A DNA stretch of 64,000 nucleotides from Centipeda artemidis DSM 19719 (lineage in GTDB: Bacteria > Bacillota > Negativicutes > Selenomonadales > Selenomonadaceae). The first letter of the stretch is position 1, and each line of letters opens with the position of its first letter. A program made the position numbers and the translations under genes. The stretch is taken from the NCBI RefSeq assembly GCF_000426665.1, contig NZ_AUFU01000002.1, positions 119,585 through 183,584 on the forward strand, read 5' to 3'. The notes under the pieces are model-generated. The model had not been told where the DNA came from and did no database searches. It saw only the letters and a list, made by a program, of their open reading frames with translations. Below, one piece after another: positions 35,988 through 44,279 of the stretch.

Positions 35988-36920
35988 TCAGCCGCCCATA
36001 ACGAGCGCCATGATTGCCTTTTGCACATGGAGACGGTTCTCCGCCTCGTCAAAAATCACATCGGCAAAGGACTCGAACACGTCCGCCGTAATCTCCTCAC
36101 CGCGATAGGCGGGCAGGCAGTGCATCACGACAGCGCGCCGATCTGCCGCCGCGAGCAGCGCGCGATTCACCTGATACGGACGGAACACCGCCGTGCGCGC
36201 GTCGTGCTCCGCTTCCTGCCCCATGCTCGCCCATGTGTCCGTCACAACGACGTCGGCATCCCTCACGGCTTCCTTCGGGTCATGGGTCAGCGTCACGGAT
36301 GCGCCCGTCTCCGCGGCATCCGCGCGGGCGTTCTGCACAACATTTTCGTTCGGCTCGTATCCCGCGGGCGTCGCAGCCGCAAAGTGCATCCCGACCTTTG
36401 CCGCCGCATACATCAGCGAATGCGTCATATTGTTCCCGTCGCCGACATACGCCATCTTCAGCCCCGCGAGCCTCCCCTTGTGCTCGCGAATCGTAAGCAG
36501 GTCGGTCAGCGCCTGGCAGGGGTGCAGGAGGTCGCTGAGCGCGTTGATGACAGGCACGTCCGCCCAGCGTGCGAGCTCTTCGATGCGCTCATGCCCATAG
36601 GTGCGGATCATGATGCCGTCGAGATAGCGAGAGAGGACGCGCGCCGTATCCGCGATCGGCTCGCCGCGCCCGAGCTGGAGATCTCTGCTGCTGAGAAAGA
36701 GCGCGCGGCCGCCGAGCTGGTACATGCCGACCTCAAACGAGACGCGCGTACGCGTCGAGGATTTTTCAAAGATCATGCCGAGCGTCTTGCCCGCGAGCAG
36801 CGGATGCGGGATCCCCGCCTTTTGCCGCGCCTTGAGATCCGCTGCCAGTGCGAGAATCTCCTCCACATCACCCACACTGAGATCATGAATAGAAATCAAA
36901 TCCATGCCGCTCTTCATCAT
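35988..36920 (-). CDS. argF: Ornithine carbamoyltransferase
   Basis: Makes citrulline from ornithine and carbamoyl phosphate. 310 aa; carbamoyl-phosphate motif SSTRTRVSFEVGMYQLGG (about 48-65), HPCQALTDLLT, and ornithine-binding MHCLPAYRGEEIT. ATG 36920 behind AAGGGGGA overlaps the argD stop (ATGATGA context). Confidence 0.97.
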   Translation of the reverse strand: MMKSGMDLISIHDLSVGDVEEILALAADLKARQKAGIPHPLLAGKTLGMIFEKSSTRTRVSFEVGMYQLGGRALFLSSRDLQLGRGEPIADTARVLSRYLDGIMIRTYGHERIEELARWADVPVINALSDLLHPCQALTDLLTIREHKGRLAGLKMAYVGDGNNMTHSLMYAAAKVGMHFAAATPAGYEPNENVVQNARADAAETGASVTLTHDPKEAVRDADVVVTDTWASMGQEAEHDARTAVFRPYQVNRALLAAADRRAVVMHCLPAYRGEEITADVFESFADVIFDEAENRLHVQKAIMALVMGG

Positions 36921-38140
36921 AGTCCCCCTTGGTGACAAATGTCAAGGATGCACGCATCCAAAACGCGCACGACTTCATCCGCGTCGCGCTTCGTAAAGAT
37001 GAGCGGCGGGACGAATCTGAGGACGCTCCCCGCCGTACAGTTCATGATCACGCCGCGCGCGAGCGCCATGCGCACGATCTCCGCCGCCGCGTCGGCGCTG
37101 TGCATCTCCATGCCGAGCATGAGCCCCATGCCGCGCACGTCGCGCACATGATTTGAATATTTCTCCTTTAATGCCGTGAGTTCCTGCTTAAAGTATGCGC
37201 CGACCTCCCGCACATGTGAAAGAAAAGCCTCCTGCGCCACCGTGCCCAAAACGACGTTCGCCGCCGCACATGCGAGAGGATTGCCGCCGAACGTCGACCC
37301 GTGGTCGCCCGGATGAAACACCTGCGCAACCTTTTCCGTCACGACGAACGCACCGATGGGAACGCCGCCCGCAAGTCCCTTGGCAAGCGTCACGATGTCG
37401 GGCGTTACGCCGTATTGCTCATACGCATAGAACGTCCCCGTACGCCCGATGCCGGTCTGAATCTCATCGAAGATAAGCAACGCACCGTACGCATCGCAGA
37501 GCTCCCGCACGCTTTTCAGGTAGCCCTCTGCAGGCATCCGTACACCGCCCTCGCCTTGGATCGGCTCGAGCATGACGGCGGCGGTTTTCTCACTGATGGT
37601 ACTCTCCAACGCATGAATATCGTTAAAGTCCACATAGTCGAATCCCTGCGGCAGCGGTTCAAATCCTTTATGAAACTTTTCCTGTCCCGTCGCCGTCAGC
37701 GTCGCGAGTGTGCGCCCGTGGAAACTGCAGCGTGCCGTGACGATCTGCACCTTGTCCGCAGAAATCGTGTGCCCGTATTTCCGCGCCGCCTTGATGGCGC
37801 CTTCGTTCGCCTCTGCGCCGGAGTTGCCGAAGAACACCTTGCCGCCGTTCGTAAGACGGGAGAGTCGATCCGCTGCCTCCGCCTGCGCCGCCGTATAGTA
37901 GAGGTTGGACACATGGATGAGCCGCCCTGCCTGTGCAGCGACGGCACCCACGAGCGCCGGATCGTTATGCCCGAGTACATTGACGGCTATGCCGCCGAGC
38001 GCGTCGAGGTAACGCCGCCCCTTCACATCGCAGACATACGCGCCCTCGCCGTGATCAAGCACGATCGGGCAGCGGCTGAACACGGGGAGATAGCTTGCCT
38101 GGTTCTTCTCTATAATCTCCGATTCATATGTTTGCTTCAT
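36917..38140 (-). CDS. argD: Acetylornithine aminotransferase
   Basis: PLP-dependent transamination of N-acetylglutamate semialdehyde. 407 aa of the class III family: FGNSGAEANEGAIKAARKYG, LIFDEIQTGIGRTGTFYA and the PLP Lys in TLAKGLAGGVPIGAFV. It may also act on succinyl-diaminopimelate, as in other bacteria (inference). AGGAGGGAG precedes ATG 38140. Confidence 0.95.
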   Translation of the reverse strand: MKQTYESEIIEKNQASYLPVFSRCPIVLDHGEGAYVCDVKGRRYLDALGGIAVNVLGHNDPALVGAVAAQAGRLIHVSNLYYTAAQAEAADRLSRLTNGGKVFFGNSGAEANEGAIKAARKYGHTISADKVQIVTARCSFHGRTLATLTATGQEKFHKGFEPLPQGFDYVDFNDIHALESTISEKTAAVMLEPIQGEGGVRMPAEGYLKSVRELCDAYGALLIFDEIQTGIGRTGTFYAYEQYGVTPDIVTLAKGLAGGVPIGAFVVTEKVAQVFHPGDHGSTFGGNPLACAAANVVLGTVAQEAFLSHVREVGAYFKQELTALKEKYSNHVRDVRGMGLMLGMEMHSADAAAEIVRMALARGVIMNCTAGSVLRFVPPLIFTKRDADEVVRVLDACILDICHQGGL

Positions 38141-38151
38141 TGTTCTCCCTC

Positions 38152-39036
38152 CTACGGAAGCACCATCGTTCCGATGCCGTGCGACGTGAAAATCTCCAAA
38201 ATAATCGAATGCGCGAGACGTCCGTCGACGATGTGCGTCTTATGCGCCCCCGCCTCAAGCGCCCGCAGACACGCCTGCACCTTCGGGATCATGCCGCCTG
38301 CGATGACGCCGCTGCGGATATATTCCCGCGCCTGTGCGAAATGCAGCTGTGAAATGAGGCTGTCCCGGTCGGCAGCATCCCGATAGACCCCCTCCACATC
38401 CGTGAGGAGCAGCAGTTTCTCCGCGCGCAGTGCGCCCGCAATCTCCGCAGCCACATCGTCCGCGTTGATATTGTAGCTCTCCCCGCGCTCCCCCATGCCG
38501 ATGGGGGAAATGACGGGAACATAGCCGCGATTCAAAAGATCGATGATAATCTCGGTATCGATCGCCGTGACCTCGCCGACCAAGCCGATGTCCACCGAGC
38601 GCGCCGTTCTCTCCTCATAGACGACGGCATGTTTCCTGCGCGCACGGATGAGTCCCGCGTCCTTTCCGCTGAGCCCGACGGCACGCACGCCGCGCAGGTT
38701 GAGCAGGCTCACGATCTCGGAGTTCAGCTTGCCGACGAGCACCATCTCGGCGATTTCCACCGTCTCCTCGTCCGTCACGCGCAGCCCCGAGACGAACGTC
38801 GTCTCTTTGCCGACTCTCCTGAGGAAGTCTGTGATCTCGGGACCACCGCCATGGACGAGGATGGGGCGGATGCCGACGTATTTCATCAGCGCCACATCGC
38901 GCATGACATTTTCCTTCAGACGCTCGTCGATCATCGCGTTGCCGCCGTATTTAACGACGACGGTCGTCCCGTAGAACTCTTGGATATAGGGAAGCGCGTC
39001 GACGAGAATCTCCGCCTTGTCCTTATCGGAAAACAT
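38152..39036 (-). CDS. argB: Acetylglutamate kinase
   Basis: Phosphorylates N-acetylglutamate. 294 aa; VVKYGGNAMIDERLKENVM (about 27-45), VHGGGPEITDFLRRVGKE and the nucleotide-binding LLLLTDVEGVYRD are typical of hexameric, arginine-sensitive ArgB. AAAGGAGG upstream; 11 nt from argD and 12 nt from argJ. Confidence 0.97.
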   Translation of the reverse strand: MFSDKDKAEILVDALPYIQEFYGTTVVVKYGGNAMIDERLKENVMRDVALMKYVGIRPILVHGGGPEITDFLRRVGKETTFVSGLRVTDEETVEIAEMVLVGKLNSEIVSLLNLRGVRAVGLSGKDAGLIRARRKHAVVYEERTARSVDIGLVGEVTAIDTEIIIDLLNRGYVPVISPIGMGERGESYNINADDVAAEIAGALRAEKLLLLTDVEGVYRDAADRDSLISQLHFAQAREYIRSGVIAGGMIPKVQACLRALEAGAHKTHIVDGRLAHSIILEIFTSHGIGTMVLP

Positions 39037-39048
39037 ACGCCGCCTCCT

Positions 39049-40260
39049 TTAGGTATGATATTCTCCGTTGATCTTCACATATTCGTAGGAGAAATCACAC
39101 GTCCACACCTTTGCCTCGACATCGCCGTCGTTCAAATCGATTTCAATCACAATATCATGTCCGCTCATCACATCGTGCAGTGCCTCAGCGTCATACGGCA
39201 CGCCGACGCCGCCCGCATAGACGGGAATGCCGCCGAACTTCACCGTCGTGCGCTCCGGATCCATCGCCACGCCCGCATAACCGACAGCGCAGATGACGCG
39301 CCCCCAATTCGGATCCTCGCCGAAGAACGCCGTCTTGACCAGCGGGCTGTTCGCAACGCTCATGCCGACCGTCTTTGCGTCGGCAAAGGAGCGCGCCCCG
39401 ACAACGTGAATCGTGAGGAACTTCGTCGCGCCCTCTCCGTCCGCCGCGATCTTTTCCGAAATCCCCTGACAGAGCGCAAGCAGACTGCCCTTGAATGCCT
39501 CGTAATCCGCATTTTTCTCCACAATTTTCGGATTGCCCGCTGCTCCGTTCGCAAGGATGATCGCCATGTCGTTCGTACTCATGTCGCCGTCAATCGAAAT
39601 CATGTTGAGACTGTGCTCCATGACCTCTGAGAGGGCTTCCTGCAGGAGCAAGGGGGCGATAGCGGCGTCCGTCGTAATGAAGCAGAGCACCGTCGCCATA
39701 TCGGGGCGAATCATCCCCGAGCCCTTCGCGATGATGCCGAGCCGCACCTCTGTGCCACCGATCGTAACGCTTGCCGTCCCCGCCTTCGAATAGGTGTCGG
39801 TTGTGAGGATGGCGTTTCCGGCGTCGGGACTGCCGGTCGGCGAGAGCGCGTGCGCGGCGGCGTGAATCCCCTGCTCCACCTTGTCCATCGGGAGCAGCTT
39901 CCCGATGATGCCCGTCGAGGCGACAATGACATCCTGCACCTTACAGCCGAGTGCGTCGGCTGTGATCTGCTGCATGGCGGCGGCATCTGCCTCCCCCTGT
40001 GCGCCCGTGCAGGCGTTGGCGCAGCCGGAATTGGCAATAATGGCGTGTGCCGTATGCGTTGCGACAACTTTTTTCGAAACCCCGACGGGCGCCGCAGCGA
40101 CCGCGTTTTTTGTAAACGTGCCGGCAACGGCGGCTTCCTTTTCCGTATAAATGAGCGCAACGTCGGGATTGCCGCTCTTTTTCAGTCCCGCCTTCACGCC
40201 TGCGGCGAGAAATCCTTTTGGATATGTAATTCCTGCTTTTGCACTTGCTTCACTGAACAT
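39049..40260 (-). CDS. argJ: Bifunctional ornithine acetyltransferase / N-acetylglutamate synthase
   Basis: Recycles the acetyl group from N-acetylornithine to glutamate and may also acetylate glutamate from acetyl-CoA. The 403-aa precursor carries the self-cleavage motif KGSGMIRPDMATVLCF; cleavage at Ala-Thr releases the Thr nucleophile. No argA or argE is seen nearby, in keeping with the cyclic pathway. ATG 40260 with GGAGG 8 nt upstream. Confidence 0.96.
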   Translation of the reverse strand: MFSEASAKAGITYPKGFLAAGVKAGLKKSGNPDVALIYTEKEAAVAGTFTKNAVAAAPVGVSKKVVATHTAHAIIANSGCANACTGAQGEADAAAMQQITADALGCKVQDVIVASTGIIGKLLPMDKVEQGIHAAAHALSPTGSPDAGNAILTTDTYSKAGTASVTIGGTEVRLGIIAKGSGMIRPDMATVLCFITTDAAIAPLLLQEALSEVMEHSLNMISIDGDMSTNDMAIILANGAAGNPKIVEKNADYEAFKGSLLALCQGISEKIAADGEGATKFLTIHVVGARSFADAKTVGMSVANSPLVKTAFFGEDPNWGRVICAVGYAGVAMDPERTTVKFGGIPVYAGGVGVPYDAEALHDVMSGHDIVIEIDLNDGDVEAKVWTCDFSYEYVKINGEYHT

Positions 40261-40279
40261 AATGATTTCCTCCATTTAC

Positions 40280-41314
40280 TTACGGGTACATCGGCACGAG
40301 GTCAAGCCCCATGTGCTCGTCGAGACCCATGATGATATTCATATTTTGGATCGCCTGTCCCGCCGCGCCCTTGACAAGATTGTCAATCGCCGAGAACACG
40401 ATCACGCGGTGCGTGCGGGGATCATAATGCCACGCAATATCGCAGTAATTCGTCCCACGCACATATTTCACGGCAGGGTACGCACCGCGCCCTCTGAGTC
40501 TGATAAAGTATTCGTCCGCATACAGGGCTTCGAACGCCGCGTCGATCCGCTCCTCCGTCACGCCTGCGACAGGCGCCGCATAACAGGTGGCAAGGATGCC
40601 GCGCGAGATCGGCGCAAGGTGCGGTGTAAAGCTGACGGTGACAATCTCGCCCGCCTGCACGGAAAGCGCCTGCTCGATCTCCGGCGTGTGTCGGTGACGT
40701 ACGGCGCCGTATGCCGTGAAATTATCGTAGAACTCCGGAAAATGCGTGCTCTCCTTCGGCGCGCGCCCTGCACCCGACACGCCGGAAACAGCGTCGATGA
40801 TGATGGAATCCGGTACAATCAAATGGGCTTTGACGAGCGGCGCGAGCGCCAAAATGCTCGCTGTTGTATAGCACCCCGCATTTCCGACGATACGCGCGTG
40901 TGCGATGTCACTCCGGTACAGCTCCGAGAGCCCATACGCCCGCTCCGCTTCGGGATCCGCATGCGCCGTCCCGTACCATGCCTCATACACCGCCGTATCG
41001 TCGAAGCGATAGTCCGCGCCAAGGTCGATAATGCGTACGGGAAGTCCTGCCGCCGCTTGAACAATCTTCATCGCATGACCGTGCGGCAGTGCGATGAACA
41101 GTACATCGCTGTCTGCGGCGATCTCCCTGACGCGTTCGATCGACTCCAATTCATTCTCATAAATATTCATCAAATGTGGATAGCATTCTGAGATATGATC
41201 CCCCGTGTGACGTTCCGAAGTCATATGCACAATCTCCGCCGCCGGATGTCGGTGAAGGAGACGAATCAATTCTTCTCCCGCGTATCCCGTCGCGCCGATA
41301 ATGCTGGCTCTCAT
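40280..41314 (-). CDS. argC: N-acetyl-gamma-glutamyl-phosphate reductase
   Basis: NADPH-dependent reduction to N-acetylglutamate semialdehyde. 344 aa; N-terminal IIGATGYAGEELIRLLHRHP and the active-site Cys in VGNAGCYTTASILALAPL (about 147). First gene of argCJBDFGH, with GGAGGAG before ATG 41314 and an inverted repeat overlapping the promoter. Confidence 0.97.
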   Translation of the reverse strand: MRASIIGATGYAGEELIRLLHRHPAAEIVHMTSERHTGDHISECYPHLMNIYENELESIERVREIAADSDVLFIALPHGHAMKIVQAAAGLPVRIIDLGADYRFDDTAVYEAWYGTAHADPEAERAYGLSELYRSDIAHARIVGNAGCYTTASILALAPLVKAHLIVPDSIIIDAVSGVSGAGRAPKESTHFPEFYDNFTAYGAVRHRHTPEIEQALSVQAGEIVTVSFTPHLAPISRGILATCYAAPVAGVTEERIDAAFEALYADEYFIRLRGRGAYPAVKYVRGTNYCDIAWHYDPRTHRVIVFSAIDNLVKGAAGQAIQNMNIIMGLDEHMGLDLVPMYP

Positions 41315-41349
41315 CTTGTCTCCTCCTGTCCTCTGTAAAAGATTTTATA

Positions 41350-41399
41350 AATATACATCTTTTTTGTATATTTTTCAAGTACTTTTTGAAAAATATACA
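41350..41399 (-). promoter_or_regulatory. arg operon promoter with overlapping ARG-box-like operator
   Basis: Minus strand TTGAAA (41373-41378), 17 nt, TATATT (41350-41355). A perfect inverted repeat with 13-bp arms (TGTATATTTTTCA at 41365-41377 and TGAAAAATATACA at 41387-41399) covers the -35, and a further TGTATATTTAT half-site (minus strand) runs into the -10. ArgR hexamers bind paired AT-rich palindromes of this kind, so arginine repression is likely (inference). Confidence 0.75.
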
Positions 41400-41437
41400 A
41401 AAAAATAGACTGCCGCACTGATATATGCAGCAGCCCT
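41397..41437 (-). terminator. Intrinsic terminator after thrB
   Basis: Minus strand GGGCTGCTGC, loop, GCGGCAGTCT and then ATTTTTTT. It lies directly beside the arg operator, and its stem resembles the terminator after rodA. Confidence 0.7.
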
Positions 41438-41483
41438 GATTCGTACCGGGATAAAATATATTTTGGAAGACAGGCTATTTTAT

Positions 41484-42425
41484 TTAATTCGCCGACCTAT
41501 CGTTAACAATACGAGCCCCCTTGGTATCAAGCCGCAGGAACAGGGGGCGTGCCTGAACGCCATGGTCGCGGAACGCGGAACGCATAGCATCGGCAACAGC
41601 ATCCGTACATCTCCGCCGCTCGGGGACAAAAGCGATAAGACAAGGGCCTGCGCCGCTGAGTGCCGCACCGTATGCGCCCGCCCGTTTTGCCGCCGCGAAA
41701 ACGTCGAACATACCGGGAATCAGCTCCGCACGGTAATTCTGATGCAGTGCATCCTCAAACGCATGATCAAGGAACTTCTCCGCCCCACGCGCAAGCGCTG
41801 CGACCATCATGCCCGCATGGCTGATGTTGAAAATCGCGTCCTTCATCGGAATTTCGACCGGCAGTACCTGACGTGCAGATTTGGTCGAGAGGTAAAAATT
41901 CGGCACCATAACGACAAACCGCATAAAGATACGCGGTAAAAAGGAAAAGCAGTCCACCACACCATTCGTGACGGTGTTGACGGTAAATCCGCCATAGATC
42001 GCAGGCGCAACGTTATCGGGATGTCCTTCTATGTCGGTCGCGAACTGGAGCAGTTCATGCCTGTTGAACCGATTATCAAGAATGGCATTCGCTGCCTTGA
42101 GCCCGGCGACAATCGCCGTGGCACTGCTGCCAAGTCCTCGGGACAGCGGAATGCGGTTGTTCATATGGATCTTTGCCCCACGGAACTCATCATTGCAGCC
42201 CGCTCTCTCCAAAAGATACCGGACAGATTTCCACACGATGTTCCGTTCGTCGGCAGGAATATGCGACGCGCCCTCGCCGCGCGCGGTGATCTCAACACCC
42301 GGTGCCCGGGTCAGCGTGAGCGTAGTCTCGTTGTAAAGGGTACAGGCAATGCCGAACGCGTCAAAACCGGGACCGAGGTTCGCACTCGTTGCAGGAACGC
42401 GTACCCGGACGGTTCTCTCGCTCAT
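41484..42425 (-). CDS. thrB: Homoserine kinase
   Basis: GHMP-family kinase making O-phosphohomoserine for threonine. 313 aa; VRVPATSANLGPGFDAFGIA at the start and the ATP-binding PLSRGLGSSATAIVAGLKAA (about 92-111). ATG 42425 overlaps the hom stop (ATGA). Confidence 0.96.
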   Translation of the reverse strand: MSERTVRVRVPATSANLGPGFDAFGIACTLYNETTLTLTRAPGVEITARGEGASHIPADERNIVWKSVRYLLERAGCNDEFRGAKIHMNNRIPLSRGLGSSATAIVAGLKAANAILDNRFNRHELLQFATDIEGHPDNVAPAIYGGFTVNTVTNGVVDCFSFLPRIFMRFVVMVPNFYLSTKSARQVLPVEIPMKDAIFNISHAGMMVAALARGAEKFLDHAFEDALHQNYRAELIPGMFDVFAAAKRAGAYGAALSGAGPCLIAFVPERRRCTDAVADAMRSAFRDHGVQARPLFLRLDTKGARIVNDRSAN

Positions 42426-43726
42426 AACGTGTCCTCCCTGCCGTCTGCAACACGGATCAGGCTGCGCACCTCACGCACAACGGGGAGCACTTCGAGCGCC
42501 TTGACTGCGGCGGATGCCGCTGCATGTGGTACGACATGCGTGACGGCGACGATCTCCGCGTGTCCGTCCTCCGTACGCCGTGCCTGAATGACTGATTTTA
42601 GACTGACGTCCGCGCGTCCAAATGTCGCTGCGATCTCGCCGAGCACGCCGGGTTCGTCAGCGACGACGAGACGCAGATAATAGGAGGACTTCGTCTTTTC
42701 AAGCGGGCAAAGTTTTTTCTTTTCGCCGATCTTATATTTCATGCGCCCCGTCGTACCGGATACAATGTCGCGCACAATCTCAATGATGTCGGAGGTGACT
42801 GCCGAGGCGGTCGGCAGAGAGCCCGCGCCGCGCCCGTAGAACATGACGTCGCCGATCACGTTGCCGCGTACAAAGATGGCGTTGAATACGCCGCTGACCG
42901 ATCCGAGCGGGTGTGTCTGCGGCAGGAACACGGGATGCACCCGGATATCGAGTCCATCCTCAGTGTCACGCCCCACGGCGAGCAGCTTGATCACATAGCC
43001 GAGATTCAGTCCGTACTCGATGTCGTCCTCCGTGATATGCGAAATCCCCTCGACCGAAACGTCCTTGAATCCGACGACCGTATCAAATGCAAGCGATGCA
43101 AGAATCGCCGCCTTGCGCGCTGCGTCGAGTCCGTCCACATCTGCCGAAGGGTTCGCCTCCGCGTACCCCTTCTCCTGTGCGCGGCGCAGGACGGCGTCGT
43201 AGCTGATATGCTTCTCCGTCATCTTCGTCAGCATGTAGTTCGTCGTACCGTTGACAACCCCCATGACCTCCGTGATGCGGTTGGCGGTAAGACATTCCTT
43301 GAGCGGCTTGATGATAGGAATACCGCCGCCGACGCTTGCCTCATAGAGGAAATCAACACCGTTCTCATCTGCCGCAGCATACAGTTCGCTCAGATGCTCG
43401 GCGATGACGTCCTTATTTGCCGTGACGATATGCTTTCCCGCCGCCATGGCGCGCATCATGTAGTCCTTTGCCGGCGTCCGTCCGCCCATGACCTCGACGA
43501 CGACGGCGATCTCCGGATCGTTCAGGATTTCTTCAAAATTATCCGTTAAGGTGAGCCCCTCAAGTGCGGGGCGATATTTTTTCGCATCGCGCACGAGAAC
43601 TTTTTTGATCTCGATGACAGCACCCGCACGCCCAGTGATGATGTCCGCATTCATTGAAAGCGTCTCAACGACGCCGGAGCCAACCGTCCCCGCGCCTAAG
43701 AGAGCAATTTTAATTGTTTGACTCAC
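42422..43726 (-). CDS. hom: Homoserine dehydrogenase
   Basis: Reduces aspartate semialdehyde to homoserine. 434 aa; Rossmann motif LLGAGTVGSGVVETL (about 8-22), catalytic-region ANKDVIAEH and YEASVGGGIPIIKPL, and a C-terminal ACT domain (LVVADEPGVLGEIAATFG) for feedback control. GTG 43726 behind GGAAGGGA gives the usual N terminus; the upstream ATG frame is longer but has no site. Confidence 0.95.
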   Translation of the reverse strand: MSQTIKIALLGAGTVGSGVVETLSMNADIITGRAGAVIEIKKVLVRDAKKYRPALEGLTLTDNFEEILNDPEIAVVVEVMGGRTPAKDYMMRAMAAGKHIVTANKDVIAEHLSELYAAADENGVDFLYEASVGGGIPIIKPLKECLTANRITEVMGVVNGTTNYMLTKMTEKHISYDAVLRRAQEKGYAEANPSADVDGLDAARKAAILASLAFDTVVGFKDVSVEGISHITEDDIEYGLNLGYVIKLLAVGRDTEDGLDIRVHPVFLPQTHPLGSVSGVFNAIFVRGNVIGDVMFYGRGAGSLPTASAVTSDIIEIVRDIVSGTTGRMKYKIGEKKKLCPLEKTKSSYYLRLVVADEPGVLGEIAATFGRADVSLKSVIQARRTEDGHAEIVAVTHVVPHAAASAAVKALEVLPVVREVRSLIRVADGREDTL

Positions 43727-43745
43727 AGATTCCCTTCCTTCCTCG

Positions 43746-44192
43746 TTATGATTGCGCAACAACCTCGAGCCGCTTGACGCCCTGCACCGCTTTAATCTTT
43801 TTCAGCAGCTCTTCCAGATCTCCTTTGAGGTTCAGTGTTTCAAGCGTGATATGAGCGGATGCCGCGCCCTGCGAGGGCAGACTTTGGTTGATCGTTAGGA
43901 TATTTCCGCCTTCCTCGGCAATCACCTGCAGCACCTCCTGCAGCGTGCCGCGCCTGTGCTGCAGCAATACGGCAAGTGTAATGATCTTATCACGTGCCGC
44001 TTCAAAGAACGGATATACATAGTCCTTATATTTATAGTAAGCGCTGCGGCTGATGTTTGCCTTGGCGACAGCTTCGTTGACGGTCAGTACTTCCCCGCGG
44101 TGAATGAGCTCTTTGGCGAGAATGGTCTTTCTGATGGATTTCGGCAGAATCTCCTCGCGCACGAGGTATACGCCTTTCATATCAATATCCAC
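43746..44192 (-). CDS. ACT domain-containing protein (UPF0735/PheB family)
   Basis: A 148-aa protein with an N-terminal helix-turn-helix-like region (VNEAVAKANISRSAYYKYKD) and a C-terminal ACT domain (AVLLQHRRGTLQEVLQVIAE). In Firmicutes this family regularly precedes hom-thrB and is thought to sense an amino acid and perhaps regulate the operon. GTG 44192 with GGAGG 7 nt upstream. First gene of the three-gene operon. Confidence 0.88.
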   Translation of the reverse strand: MDIDMKGVYLVREEILPKSIRKTILAKELIHRGEVLTVNEAVAKANISRSAYYKYKDYVYPFFEAARDKIITLAVLLQHRRGTLQEVLQVIAEEGGNILTINQSLPSQGAASAHITLETLNLKGDLEELLKKIKAVQGVKRLEVVAQS

Positions 44193-44238
44193 AATAATTC
44201 CTCCAATGGATAAAAAGCCCCTTCCGGTAGACACGTCA

Positions 44239-44266
44239 AGTATATCATACACCGGTCAAATTACAA
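44239..44266 (-). promoter_or_regulatory. Promoter of the ACT-hom-thrB operon
   Basis: Minus strand TTGTAA (44261-44266), 16 nt, TATACT (44239-44244) preceded by TGA (extended -10), 47 nt upstream of GTG 44192. No T-box or other long leader can fit here. Confidence 0.6.
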
Positions 44267-44279
44267 AATTAATTTGCGC

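Noticed and set aside
44193..44279. T-box leader before the hom-thrB operon
   Set aside because: The leader is under 50 nt and contains no T-box sequence or specifier loop.
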